Positions 8,729-17,352 of a stretch of DNA of 64,000 nt are shown piece by piece. Position numbers and translations under genes: made by a program. The notes beneath the pieces are model-generated. The model was not told where the DNA came from. It saw nothing but the letters and a program-made list of their open reading frames with translations, and did no database searches. Numbering within the stretch: the stretch's first letter is position 1; each line of letters begins with the position of its first letter. The stretch is from Anaerovorax sp. IOR16 (lineage in GTDB: Bacteria > Bacillota > Clostridia > Peptostreptococcales > Anaerovoracaceae), in the NCBI RefSeq assembly GCF_017168145.1, contig NZ_JADQTL010000009.1:310001-374000 (forward strand), given 5' to 3'.

Positions 8729-9664
8729 ATGAATACTAACAACAATATCATCAACAAAGCTGCACTCACTACCGGTAATGTGACAGCTGGCTTGCTAAAC
8801 CCTGAACAATCTCGTAGATTTATCAAGCAGACTATGGAAAATACCGTTTTGGGAGGTCTCATCCGTACTGAAATGAGGAAAGCAAAGACCGGTGAAATTG
8901 ACAAAATCGGTATCGGTCGCAGATTGGTGCGTAAAAAGACTGAAGATACTGACGATGGAAACAGAAACAAACCTATTTTCAGCAAGGTAGAGTATTCCGC
9001 AGTTGCCGTTCGCTTGCCTTGGGAAATCACAGAGGAAACCCTTCGTGAAAACATTGAAGGTCAAGGCTTGGAAGCTACCATAACTTCTTTAATGGCTCAG
9101 GCTGTTGGAATCGATATGGAGGATTTGTGGCTCAATGCGGATACCGCCGTACCTGCAGAGGACCCCGATGTGGATTTCTTGAAGGTCAATGATGGTTGGA
9201 TTAAACAATTGCTTGCAGGTTCTCACGTTATAGACCGTGCAACTGTAAATGGCGGAGCCCTTACTCTTGATGTATGGAATGACGCACTTCTTGAAATGCC
9301 TAACAAATACAACAATGGTAAACTTCGTTGGCTTATGTCTCCGCACCGCAAGCAAGCTTGGGAAACTTATCTTTTGGATAAGGCAATTACTGCCGGTGGC
9401 ATTATCTCTGACCGCAGAATTGAAAACCCCTATGCTATACCTGCTGTAGCTGTACCTTCTATGCCTGACGATATGGTAATTCTCACTGATCCAAAAAACC
9501 TTATCGTTGTAAATACTTATGACGTGAAAATCCGTAAGACTACTGAGGGCAAGGAAGCAATTATGCAAGATAAACGTTTTTATGTTATCCACCTTGATTT
9601 TGATCCTATCATTGAGGAAATGGATGCTGCTGTAATCGTAAAAGGTCTTGCTGATATCGTGTAA
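8729..9664 (+). CDS. xkdG: Phage major capsid protein, XkdG-like
   Basis: The shell protein, probably of HK97 fold. The 311-residue sequence has the XkdG-type layout: LLNPEQSRRFIKQTMENT near the start, RLPWEITEETLRENIEG, LRWLMSPHRKQAWETY and a C-terminal MDAAVIVKGLADI. Start chosen at ATG 8729 because AAGGAGG lies just upstream; a TTG at 8711 would precede that site. The gene is richer in GC than its neighbours and uses preferred codons, as expected for a very highly expressed protein. It follows the protease/scaffold gene by 21 bases. Confidence 0.92.
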   Translation: MNTNNNIINKAALTTGNVTAGLLNPEQSRRFIKQTMENTVLGGLIRTEMRKAKTGEIDKIGIGRRLVRKKTEDTDDGNRNKPIFSKVEYSAVAVRLPWEITEETLRENIEGQGLEATITSLMAQAVGIDMEDLWLNADTAVPAEDPDVDFLKVNDGWIKQLLAGSHVIDRATVNGGALTLDVWNDALLEMPNKYNNGKLRWLMSPHRKQAWETYLLDKAITAGGIISDRRIENPYAIPAVAVPSMPDDMVILTDPKNLIVVNTYDVKIRKTTEGKEAIMQDKRFYVIHLDFDPIIEEMDAAVIVKGLADIV

Positions 9665-9682
9665 TCAAAGGAGGACAATTTT

Positions 9683-10036
9683 ATGTATGTACTTAAATTA
9701 ACGAAAGGCCTTTCCTGCAAAGCTGGAAAGGTTCGTGCAACAAAAGAAAAACCATTTTGTGAAGTAGCTGATAAGAAAACTGCTCTTCAAGCAGTAAATA
9801 CTGGATATTTCGCTATCGTAAAGGAAACAGGCGATGAAACACCAAATAGCAATACACCTATTGAAAAAATGACGGTTGCTGAATGCAAGGTTTATGCAGA
9901 GGAACACAACATCGATATTAAGGGACTTTCCAAGGTTGGTGAACTTCGCCAAAGAATTACCGAAGCTTTAGAACCAGACAGCGAAACACCAAATAGTAAT
10001 GACAAGGATTTAGAGCCTGATATGGGCGAAGAATAG
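9683..10036 (+). CDS. Small head protein with SAP/HeH-like C-terminal motif
   Basis: A 117-residue protein. The N-terminal half (VLKLTKGLSCKAGKVRATKEKPFCEV) resembles YqbF of the skin element. The C-terminal half carries a HeH/LEM-like helix pair (MTVAECKVYAEEHNIDIKGLSKVGELRQRI), a small nucleic-acid or protein binding motif common in phage head genes. The segment ETPNSN occurs twice. Position between capsid and connector genes suggests a head accessory role. Confidence 0.65.
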   Translation: MYVLKLTKGLSCKAGKVRATKEKPFCEVADKKTALQAVNTGYFAIVKETGDETPNSNTPIEKMTVAECKVYAEEHNIDIKGLSKVGELRQRITEALEPDSETPNSNDKDLEPDMGEE

Positions 10037-10047
10037 GAGGTACTGTT

Positions 10048-10443
10048 ATGGCAACAAGACCTTGGCTAACTCCTGAGGAATTAAAGGAATATACAGATTT
10101 TGAAAAAGTGAAAAATCGTTCTGATGGTAAATTAAAAACGGACATTACAAGAGCCGAAAATTATATCATTCATAGGACGAATAATGAATTCCCAAACGAA
10201 AAGTTCCCCGAAATTCCTGCGGACATTAAGTTGGCTGCACTCCTTGTTGCTGAGCATTATTCTGTTATTGCTTCGACCGCTCCACAAAGTGAATATCAGT
10301 CCGAAACATTCAAGGATTACAGTTATACTAAAACAACTTCGATTGATAAGAGCGTTGATGATGTAGATATTGACGCTCTTATCTCTCGTTATGTTATATT
10401 GCCTACTATTGGCACTGTAAACTTGAAGTTAAGAAAGCTGTAG
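10048..10443 (+). CDS. Head-tail connector protein, YqbG/DUF3199-like
   Basis: A 131-residue helical protein (TPEELKEYTDFEKVKNRSDGK, then DITRAENYIIHRTNN and a conserved PADIKLAALLVAEHYS). This pattern is that of YqbG/DUF3199 and related gp6-like adaptors that bridge portal and tail. Good GGAGGTAC ribosome site. It sits directly before the stopper gene, as in the PBSX and skin phages. Confidence 0.75.
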   Translation: MATRPWLTPEELKEYTDFEKVKNRSDGKLKTDITRAENYIIHRTNNEFPNEKFPEIPADIKLAALLVAEHYSVIASTAPQSEYQSETFKDYSYTKTTSIDKSVDDVDIDALISRYVILPTIGTVNLKLRKL

Positions 10444-10451
10444 GTGAGAAA

Positions 10452-10817
10452 ATGGGAATAGAACATTTTTTTCGTCATACCTGCAACATATTTCCAGCCA
10501 AAAGCACCCCATATTCTCCAAATTATGGACTTCCAACCGGCGATGTTGTCAGCTATGATAAAACCCCTACCGTTGAGGATTGTCCTTGTTTTTTTGGAAG
10601 TATAAATACTTCTCCCAAAATTGTTTTGTCTGAGCCTATAAATATTTATGATGGCTATGATGAAGTTTCCCTCCCTGCCAACACCCAAATAAAAAAGGGA
10701 GATAAGGTGGTAGATTTAAGATTTAATCTTGAATACACAGCAGGTTTTCCTGAGGATATTAGAGGTAAATACGTCTCGGTGCCATTACATCGAAAAGCCT
10801 CTCAGGAGCGATTGTAA
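10452..10817 (+). CDS. xkdH: Head closure protein, YqbH/XkdH-like
   Basis: A 121-residue, beta-rich protein (EHFFRHTCNIFPAKS near the start, ANTQIKKGDKVVDLRFNLEY and YVSVPLHRKASQE at the end). Such proteins (DUF3599 type) close the portal channel after packaging. Gene order fits: it follows the connector, and its stop overlaps the start of the HK97-gp10-like gene by one base. Assignment leans on position as much as sequence. Confidence 0.65.
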   Translation: MGIEHFFRHTCNIFPAKSTPYSPNYGLPTGDVVSYDKTPTVEDCPCFFGSINTSPKIVLSEPINIYDGYDEVSLPANTQIKKGDKVVDLRFNLEYTAGFPEDIRGKYVSVPLHRKASQERL

Positions 10818-11350
10818 TGGCTCGAGATAATGTGTTTGAATTTGATTTCTCAGATTTTAACGAGTATTTCAAACTTCTTGACAATATAGCAAGAAAGGAT
10901 TTTAAGGAAGCGGTTGCTTCTTGGCTTGAGGCGAGTGGTTTCGAGTTCTTGTCTGTGGTACAAGATGAAATTATACGAAGAAGAGTAGTGGATACTCGCT
11001 TATTGCTGAACAGTTTTCAGAAGGGCAAAGATGAAAATATATGGGAAACAAAAGATGGAGGGTTGACACTCATTGTAGGTACTAATGTCGAATATGCGGG
11101 ATATGTAAATGATGGGCATTGGACTTGCAAAAAAGGAGAAAAGTCAAGGTGGGTACCAGGAGAATGGAACGGTAATACATTCACATATAACCCAAGTGCA
11201 AAAACAGGAATGCTATTAAAGCAACGATATATTGATGGAGCTCATTTTTGGGAAGCGGGTATTAGAATATTTGAAAGAATGTTCAGAATATCCGTTGAAA
11301 GAAAAATGGAACAATGGAGAAATCATTATTGGAGGAGAGGAGGACGATAA
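10817..11350 (+). CDS. xkdI: HK97 gp10-like tail-head joining protein, XkdI-like
   Basis: A 177-residue protein with the features of gp10/XkdI proteins: an N-terminal helix, RRRVVDTRLLLNSFQKG, GTNVEYAGYVNDGHW at the centre and a C-terminal helical end in front of RRGGR. These proteins take part in tail completion and head joining. It overlaps the preceding gene by one base and abuts the next at 11351. Confidence 0.78.
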   Translation: MARDNVFEFDFSDFNEYFKLLDNIARKDFKEAVASWLEASGFEFLSVVQDEIIRRRVVDTRLLLNSFQKGKDENIWETKDGGLTLIVGTNVEYAGYVNDGHWTCKKGEKSRWVPGEWNGNTFTYNPSAKTGMLLKQRYIDGAHFWEAGIRIFERMFRISVERKMEQWRNHYWRRGGR

Positions 11351-11797
11351 ATGCTTGAAAATCTTATTGCAAGTATCACGAAAAGAATGTGTGACATTGC
11401 AAACATTAAAAAAGTGTATTTTGATGAAGTAGATGATGGCTTTGTTTCGCCTTCTATATTTATTCCCACAGCAGAGCAGGCTCCACAGGGAGATACTCTT
11501 ACAAGTTTTCGCTTTGATACTGCGTTGTACTTCAAGGTTTTTGCCAACACAACAAAAGAAGCTGTTAAATTAGCCGAAAATATCACAACGCAAATATCGA
11601 AACATAAAAATATTATCAATATTCTCAACGAGGATGGCAGTAATACCGGTGAAACATTTAGACTTAAATCAATCAGTTGTAAAAAAGCAGACACAGGAAT
11701 TGCACAAATTTATGTTAGATTCCAAACTGTGTTTGCTTTTGATGTTGACACCTCTCCAAATGCTGCACAAATTGTTTGGAATACAGGTATTAAATAG
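11351..11797 (+). CDS. xkdJ: Tail terminator-like protein, XkdJ/YqbJ position
   Basis: A 148-residue alpha/beta protein (ANIKKVYFDEVDDGFVSPSI, then FRFDTALYFKVFANTTKEAV and IYVRFQTVFAFDVD). The fold pattern and the place directly before the sheath operon match tail terminator proteins that cap the growing tail. Family assignment (DUF6838-like) is tentative. Confidence 0.65.
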   Translation: MLENLIASITKRMCDIANIKKVYFDEVDDGFVSPSIFIPTAEQAPQGDTLTSFRFDTALYFKVFANTTKEAVKLAENITTQISKHKNIINILNEDGSNTGETFRLKSISCKKADTGIAQIYVRFQTVFAFDVDTSPNAAQIVWNTGIK

Positions 11798-11806
11798 GAG
11801 GTTATT

Positions 11807-12019
11807 ATGGCAAAGGAAAAAGAAGTCACTCATACAAATATTTTTCCTGAAACACCTACATTTTCTTATGAATCACTTAGGAAATGCTCGAGAAAGTTAT
11901 TTGGTGTAAGTGAATCCACATTTGATGGTGCAACAACTGCCCTTGATAAAAATGGAAAGTATGCAACCAATTATGTTAAAAACATTATCGAAAAATGGTT
12001 GAAAGGAGTGTGCAAATAA
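11807..12019 (+). CDS. Small phage protein of unknown function, 70 residues
   Basis: Good GGAGG ribosome site. The sequence (FSYESLRKCSRKLFGVSEST, then TKN/KNIIEKWLKG-like C-terminus) matches no family I can name, but short genes of this kind commonly sit just upstream of sheath genes in PBSX-like phages. Its stop overlaps the sheath start by one base, so the two are coupled. It could assist sheath or terminator assembly. Confidence 0.7.
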   Translation: MAKEKEVTHTNIFPETPTFSYESLRKCSRKLFGVSESTFDGATTALDKNGKYATNYVKNIIEKWLKGVCK

Positions 12020-13350
12020 TGGGTGCAGGAACATTTAATAAGCAAACCGGCAAGGTACGCCCCGGTACCTATGTCAATTATGAAACAGCAAGACAAGACC
12101 TCTTAAAAGCTTCCGAACGAGGAACTGTTCTTCTTCCCCTGACATTGAATTGGGGACCTGTAAAAGAATTTATCACCTTAACTAACGGAAACCCTGATGG
12201 TGAGTTCGCAAGGCTCGGATATAGCGTTTACGAAGATGATCCAAACGGCAGCACCTTATTCATTAGGGAAATCTTTAAGCTTGCTTCAAAGGTTATTTTT
12301 TATCGTTTGACAGGCGGTGTAGCGGCAACAGCGTCGATAAGTGGACTATCCGTTACAGCTAAGTATCCTGGAACAAGAGGTAACGCAATAAGAATTGTTA
12401 TTGAAAGCAATCCTCTCGGAGGAATGAATATCAAGGCTTATCTTGATACAAAGCTCATTCACGAACAAGAAGGGGTTAGCACTATCGCAGAACTTGCTGA
12501 AAACGATTTTGTTGTATGGGGTGGCGATGGTGCAACCGAACTTTCCGCAAGTGCAGGAACAAACCTTTCAGGTGGTACAGATACCGAAAAAACCAACTCT
12601 GATATCACACAGTTTCTTGATGATTCAGAGGTTATTGCATTTAACACTATGTGTTTTCCTTTTGAAGATACAACGTTGCAAACTGCATTAAAGACTAAAA
12701 TCAGCTACTTCCGAGAAAATGTAGGAAAGAAAGTATCTGCTGTTGCTCCTTTATTTGAAGCCAATTATGATGGAATTATCAGTGTATGCAATGGTGTTTT
12801 ACTTGCTGATGAAACAAAGGTTGATCCTGTGAAAGCTTGTGCTTGGGTATCAGCTGCAGATGCAAGTGCAGGCAACACAACCTCCAATACTTATGTAGAA
12901 TATGATGGTGCAACTGATGTTTTCAACAAGAAAAACAATGAGCAAACCATTGAAGCTATCAATAAAGGACAGTTTGTTTTCTCGGTTGTTAATAACAAGG
13001 TTGTAGCCGAGTATGATATCAACACATTGGTTGATTTTACTCCTCCAAAGAGTAAAGATTACCGTAAAAACCGAGTTCGTAGGGTGCTTGATACCTTTGA
13101 TGAAAGTTTGCAGCTTAATTTCCCTCCAAATAAGTTTGCTAATTCTCCTGAGGGTTGGGATTTGATGGAGAGCCTTGGAAAGCAAATCATCATTTCTTTC
13201 CGTGATGCAGGAGCGATTAAGGATGTTGACCTTGATAATGATTTCTTGGTAAGCAGACCTGAATCTATTGGAGATGAAACATATATCAATATCGGAATTT
13301 CTCCTGTTGATAGTGCTGAAAAGCTTTACTTTACAGTTAGAACACGATAA
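12019..13350 (+). CDS. xkdK: Phage tail sheath protein, XkdK-like
   Basis: The contractile sheath. The 443-residue protein starts MGAGTFNKQTGKVRPGTYVN, the typical sheath opening, and ends with the conserved C-terminal domain (IKDVDLDNDFLVSRPESIGD, then INIGISPVDSAEKLYFTV). Start chosen at ATG 12019, preceded by GAAAGGAGTG; an in-frame ATG at 11995 lies upstream of this site. Together with the tube gene this proves a contractile tail. Confidence 0.94.
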   Translation: MGAGTFNKQTGKVRPGTYVNYETARQDLLKASERGTVLLPLTLNWGPVKEFITLTNGNPDGEFARLGYSVYEDDPNGSTLFIREIFKLASKVIFYRLTGGVAATASISGLSVTAKYPGTRGNAIRIVIESNPLGGMNIKAYLDTKLIHEQEGVSTIAELAENDFVVWGGDGATELSASAGTNLSGGTDTEKTNSDITQFLDDSEVIAFNTMCFPFEDTTLQTALKTKISYFRENVGKKVSAVAPLFEANYDGIISVCNGVLLADETKVDPVKACAWVSAADASAGNTTSNTYVEYDGATDVFNKKNNEQTIEAINKGQFVFSVVNNKVVAEYDINTLVDFTPPKSKDYRKNRVRRVLDTFDESLQLNFPPNKFANSPEGWDLMESLGKQIIISFRDAGAIKDVDLDNDFLVSRPESIGDETYINIGISPVDSAEKLYFTVRTR

Positions 13351-13363
13351 GGAGGTGTAGAAA

Positions 13364-13792
13364 ATGGGAAAACAAAGACCAAGTTTACGAGAAGGTAAGT
13401 TGTATCTTGATGGTAACTGCGTAATGGATGCTATTAAAGCAGAGTTTTTCTTTGCTCCTGAAGTTTCTGAGAGCCGAGCTATCGGTCAGAAAGGCAAATC
13501 CCGTAGGTGGATTGGTAGAGATGTAACAGGGAATATTAGTGAATATAAATCTACCCCTTGGCTCAAAGAAGCTGTTAAAAAATATGAAGAAACCGGAAAA
13601 ACTCCACAATTTACTCTTGTTGGTGTAAATGATGATCCAAACTCTGATTATGGTGCAACATACGGAAATGATGTGGTTACATTGGAATCCGTTGTTCTTA
13701 CAAGTGAAATCCCCCTTATTCAGCTCGATAGCGAGGGAGAACACGTTATTTGTGATTATGAGTTTGGTGCCGAAAATGTGATTATTGGATAA
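13364..13792 (+). CDS. xkdM: Phage tail tube protein, XkdM-like
   Basis: The inner tube of the contractile tail. The 142-residue protein has the XkdM pattern: REGKLYLDGNCVMDAIKAEF at the start, GRDVTGNISEYKSTPW in the middle and FGAENVIIG at the end. Strong GGAGGTG ribosome site, 14 bases behind the sheath stop; a high and matched level of sheath and tube is expected. Confidence 0.92.
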   Translation: MGKQRPSLREGKLYLDGNCVMDAIKAEFFFAPEVSESRAIGQKGKSRRWIGRDVTGNISEYKSTPWLKEAVKKYEETGKTPQFTLVGVNDDPNSDYGATYGNDVVTLESVVLTSEIPLIQLDSEGEHVICDYEFGAENVIIG

Positions 13793-13803
13793 GGAGGTAA
13801 ATT

Positions 13804-14286
13804 ATGCCTAATTTTGACCTAAAATATTTTATGCGTGAAGAACTGAAAACCGATGAGATTGTAGAAGTACCTGGTCTTGCTACATTCAAAGATGATAAGG
13901 GTGCTCCTATCCCCTTTCAAATTAAAGTCATTGGTATTGAAAGAATTAACGAACTTCGCAAGGCTTACAGTAAAAACCGTATTGTCATTGATGAAAAAGG
14001 AAAAAGACTTTTTGACAAAGCTGGAAAGCCTGTCCTTGAGAGGGATGTTGATAGTGTAATGGCTACCAATCGTCTAATCGTTGAGGCTCTTGTGTTTCCT
14101 GACCTTAAAAATCAGGAACTAATGGAGTTTTATGGTTGCCACGATATAGACCAAATGCCTTTTAAGGTGTTTAAGAAAAATACAGACTATCAATATGTAT
14201 CGGAAAAGGTTACAGAAGTCCTTGGACTTTCTTCTCAGGAAGATGAGCCTTCTGATGATGAATTGGTAGCGGAAGCAAAAAACTAA
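13804..14286 (+). CDS. xkdN: Tail assembly chaperone, short form (XkdN-like, gpG analogue)
   Basis: These chaperones bind the tape measure protein while the tube is built around it. The 160-residue protein has an N-terminal beta region and helical C-terminal half (RLIVEALVFPDLKNQELMEFYG). It ends at A AAA AAC followed by TAA, a canonical -1 slippery heptamer at 14277-14283. A fraction of ribosomes should therefore extend into the downstream -1 frame, giving the long form as in lambda gpG/gpGT. Confidence 0.88.
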   Translation: MPNFDLKYFMREELKTDEIVEVPGLATFKDDKGAPIPFQIKVIGIERINELRKAYSKNRIVIDEKGKRLFDKAGKPVLERDVDSVMATNRLIVEALVFPDLKNQELMEFYGCHDIDQMPFKVFKKNTDYQYVSEKVTEVLGLSSQEDEPSDDELVAEAKN

Positions 14287-14492
14287 TAAAGTCCGACAAT
14301 TTAGCGGGTTGGTGTTGTGCAATGTTTCAAAAGCACAACATCGACCCTTTTTATTTTGCCGGACTTGATAAGAGAAAGCAGGCTTTTCTTATAGCATGTG
14401 AGCAATTAGAAGAAAAGGACCCTCAAAGCTATATGGGACGAATTTTCCTATTACTTAAAAATTACATTACTCGCAAAAGGAAAAGGAGGTGA
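14283..14492 (+). CDS. Tail chaperone long-form extension, reached by -1 frameshift (gpT analogue)
   Basis: After slippage on A AAA AAC (14277-14283) the -1 frame reads LIKSDNLAGWCCAMFQKHNI and stays open to a TGA at 14490-14492, adding 69 residues for a total of 229. The extension (then DPFYFAGLDKRKQAFLIACE) resembles the C-terminal part of known chaperone fusions. It has no start codon or ribosome site of its own at the beginning, so it depends on frameshifting. The ribosome site for the tape measure gene lies in its last codons. Confidence 0.82.
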   Translation, partial: LIKSDNLAGWCCAMFQKHNIDPFYFAGLDKRKQAFLIACEQLEEKDPQSYMGRIFLLLKNYITRKRKRR

Positions 14493-14497
14493 AATGA

Positions 14498-16738
14498 TTG
14501 TCAGTAGATTTTACTGCTATATTCAGGGCACAAGATAGGGTATCCAAAGAGCTTGGTAGTATATCTAAACAAGGAAACTCTTTAAATTCTACTTTCAAAA
14601 AACTGGCAGCGACAGCTGCAGGAGTTTTTTCTGTTGCGAAAATTGTGGAGTTTGGCACAGAGAGTGTATCTGCTTTTACTTCATTTGAAAATGGCATGAA
14701 TGAGGTCTTTACCTTGCTACCTCAGGTAACTGGAGAGGCTATGGCGGAGATGAGCAAACAGGCGAAGCAAGCGGCTAAAGATATGGGTGTATTGCCTGAG
14801 CAAACTGTTCCTGCTCTGTATCAAGCAATATCAGCAGGTGTACCTAAGGACAATGTATTTACATTCTTGGAGGATGCGAACAAAGCCGCTGTTGGTGGTG
14901 TAACTTCTCTTGAAACGGCTGTTGACGGATTATCAACTGTTGTAAACAGCTATGGTGCTGACATTATGGATGCCGGTAAAGCTTCTGATATTATGTTCAC
15001 CACTGTAAAACTTGGTAAAACAAACTTTGAAGAGCTTTCAGCAAGTTTATTTAATGTATTGCCTACAGCAGCTTCGGCAGGAATTAAATTTGAGGAAGTT
15101 TCTGCAGCTCTTGCCGCTATGACTGCTCAAGGTGTTCCAACTTCGGTCGCAACAACTCAGTTAAGACAGGCATTTGTGGAACTTACGAAATCAGGTACCG
15201 ATACAGACAAGACTTTTCGAAAGCTTGCAGGAAAGGGCTTCAAAGAGTTTATAGCTGAGGGTAACACTATTCAAGATGCTTTTATATTACTTGAAGAACA
15301 CGCAGAAGCTACAGGACTTGGTATCAATGACTTATTTGGTTCGGTTGAAGCAGGAAACGCTGTGCTTTCATTGACAGGCAGAGGCACGGAAGCGTTTTCT
15401 AACGCTCTTGCCGAGATGGAAAATTCAGCAGGGGCAACAGATCAGGCCTTTTCCACAATGGAGCGAGGTTTTGCTCGAACAATGGACAAGATAAAAGCCA
15501 AAATCGCTCTTATAAAGATTGATGTTGGAGAAAAACTTGTTGCAAGTTTTTGGACCTTGTATGACACTGCTGTTCCTGTATTTCAAGATGTAAAAGATAA
15601 GGCACAAGAATTCTATGATTGGGGAAAAACCAATTGGCCAACTATTAAGGCTTGGGTTGTGGGCATAGGATCAGCTTTTCTTGCTTGGAAGGCTGTTGAT
15701 GTAATTGGAGCAACTACGCAGGCACTTCTTAATCTGCCAGCAACTTTATTAACGGTAAAAACAGCACTAACAGGAACTACGGTTGCTCAAATGGCTCTTG
15801 TTAAAGCAAAGATTGTGGACAAATACGAAACCCTTGCTCTATCTGCTATGTATGCAGGAGATTTTCTAAAATCAATATGGACCACAATATCCGCAGTTGG
15901 TGCTTCCACAACTGCGTGGATTGTAAACACTGCTCAGGTGGGTGCACACACAGTGGCAACTATTGCACTAAAAGGAGCACAACTTGTTTCTACCGGTGTA
16001 ACAGCAGGACTTACAGCTGCACAGTGGGCACTTAATGCCGCTTTTATTGCCTCCCCTATTGGGTGGGTTGTTCTTGGTATCGGTGCTTTAATCGCTATCG
16101 GAGTGGCTCTATGGAAAAATTGGGATACTATTAAGATTAAAGCAGTTGAGCTATGGGAAGGAATTTGCACAGCCTTTGCACCTATTGGAGAATTTTTTGG
16201 AGGTATTTGGGAAGGTGTAAAATCTGGATTTAAGGCTTTTATCAATTTTATTATTGGTGGTCTTAATATGATGATTAGAGGTATTAACAAACTTTCTGTG
16301 GACATACCTGATTGGGTACCGATTGCAGGCGGTAAAAATCTTGGGTTTTCAATCCCTGAAATTCCGATGTTTGCAAAAGGCACAAAGAAGTCGCCAAACA
16401 CCTTTATTGCTGGCGAAGAAGGTCCTGAATTGATTACAGGTGCACAAGGCTCAAGGGTATTTCCGTCTGATGATACGGACAGAATACTATCTGCTATTAG
16501 CAACAGAAATGCACCTATCAATACTTCATTTCCGGCCAACGCTGATTATGATTATGACGATGGTGAAAGTGGAGGAAAGACATTTAATATTAACATCAAT
16601 GGAAAAGGTGAGATTTCAGCTAAAGGAATTTCAAAAGATGATGTCCTTGATATTCTTATTGCACATTTGAAACCTATTTTGATGAAGATTATTCAAACAG
16701 AAATTTTTGAGGAGGGAGATTTAGCTTATGATTTCTAA
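14498..16738 (+). CDS. xkdO: Phage tail tape measure protein
   Basis: Sets tail length and helps DNA entry. The 746-residue protein has the TP901-type tape measure core (residues about 60-250: SFENGMNEVFTLLPQ, LPEQTVPALYQAISAG, then TTQLRQAFVEL), a hydrophobic centre with likely membrane segments (about 470-545) and a C-terminal region with FAKGTKKSPNTFIAGEEGPE. The start is TTG 14498 after AAGGAGGTG; the ATG four bases upstream is out of frame. For a myovirus this is a short tape measure, so the tail should be modest in length. Confidence 0.92.
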   Translation: MSVDFTAIFRAQDRVSKELGSISKQGNSLNSTFKKLAATAAGVFSVAKIVEFGTESVSAFTSFENGMNEVFTLLPQVTGEAMAEMSKQAKQAAKDMGVLPEQTVPALYQAISAGVPKDNVFTFLEDANKAAVGGVTSLETAVDGLSTVVNSYGADIMDAGKASDIMFTTVKLGKTNFEELSASLFNVLPTAASAGIKFEEVSAALAAMTAQGVPTSVATTQLRQAFVELTKSGTDTDKTFRKLAGKGFKEFIAEGNTIQDAFILLEEHAEATGLGINDLFGSVEAGNAVLSLTGRGTEAFSNALAEMENSAGATDQAFSTMERGFARTMDKIKAKIALIKIDVGEKLVASFWTLYDTAVPVFQDVKDKAQEFYDWGKTNWPTIKAWVVGIGSAFLAWKAVDVIGATTQALLNLPATLLTVKTALTGTTVAQMALVKAKIVDKYETLALSAMYAGDFLKSIWTTISAVGASTTAWIVNTAQVGAHTVATIALKGAQLVSTGVTAGLTAAQWALNAAFIASPIGWVVLGIGALIAIGVALWKNWDTIKIKAVELWEGICTAFAPIGEFFGGIWEGVKSGFKAFINFIIGGLNMMIRGINKLSVDIPDWVPIAGGKNLGFSIPEIPMFAKGTKKSPNTFIAGEEGPELITGAQGSRVFPSDDTDRILSAISNRNAPINTSFPANADYDYDDGESGGKTFNININGKGEISAKGISKDDVLDILIAHLKPILMKIIQTEIFEEGDLAYDF

Positions 16739-17348
16739 GTACAAAATGTATTTAACTTTCAACAATGAAAGGTCGAAAATTACTCTCCCTCAGTTACCTG
16801 AAAAAATCGAAGTAACTCAGGGAACGAACAACAAATCGGTCGATGTGGTTGGCTTGGGCGAGGTCGTTATTATTAGCGACCGCCCAGCTATCACGATTTC
16901 ATTCGATAGTGTTTTCCCAAGCGAAAGCTGTGATCCACAAGCAAATGCGGATAAAATAGAAAGCTGGATAAAGGCTAAAAAACCTGTGCATTTAATTGTT
17001 TCAGGTGTTGACATCAATATGTTTTGCTCAATAGAAAATTTTAGCTATTATGAGCAAGGTGGAGATGTTGGGAGTTTTTATTATTCCATTTCTCTTAAAG
17101 AGTATAGAAAGCCAACAGTAAGAAGCATTAAGATAAAAAAGAAGAAAGCTGTTGTTCAAACACTATCTGCAAGAGTTGATAATCGTATCAAATCAAAGAC
17201 ATATACCGTAAAAAGTGGAGATTGCCTTTATAATATTGCAAAATCCCAACTTGGAAATGCGAATAGATGGAAAGAGATTGCTTCGTTAAATGGGATTAAA
17301 TCTCCATATTATATCTATTCCAATCAAGTTTTGAAGCTACCGGGGTGA
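16728..17348 (+). CDS. xkdP: LysM-containing tail protein, XkdP-like
   Basis: A 206-residue protein. The first 140 residues match the XkdP/YqbP N-terminal domain (LPQLPEKIEVTQGTNNKSVD, DRPAITISFDSVFP), and the C-terminus is one LysM domain (KTYTVKSGDCLYNIAKSQLG to NQVLKLPG) that binds peptidoglycan. It overlaps the tape measure stop by 11 bases. In related phages it forms the tube-baseplate adaptor. Confidence 0.9.
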   Translation: MISKYKMYLTFNNERSKITLPQLPEKIEVTQGTNNKSVDVVGLGEVVIISDRPAITISFDSVFPSESCDPQANADKIESWIKAKKPVHLIVSGVDINMFCSIENFSYYEQGGDVGSFYYSISLKEYRKPTVRSIKIKKKKAVVQTLSARVDNRIKSKTYTVKSGDCLYNIAKSQLGNANRWKEIASLNGIKSPYYIYSNQVLKLPG

Positions 17349-17352
17349 TAAT

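Noticed and set aside
9089-9592. Minus-strand open frame of 167 codons opposite the capsid gene
   Set aside because: No ribosome site, and the capsid protein on the other strand is clear.
15934-16539. Long minus-strand open frame opposite the tape measure gene
   Set aside because: Shadow of a biased codon pattern in the tape measure gene; no start signal and no recognisable domain.
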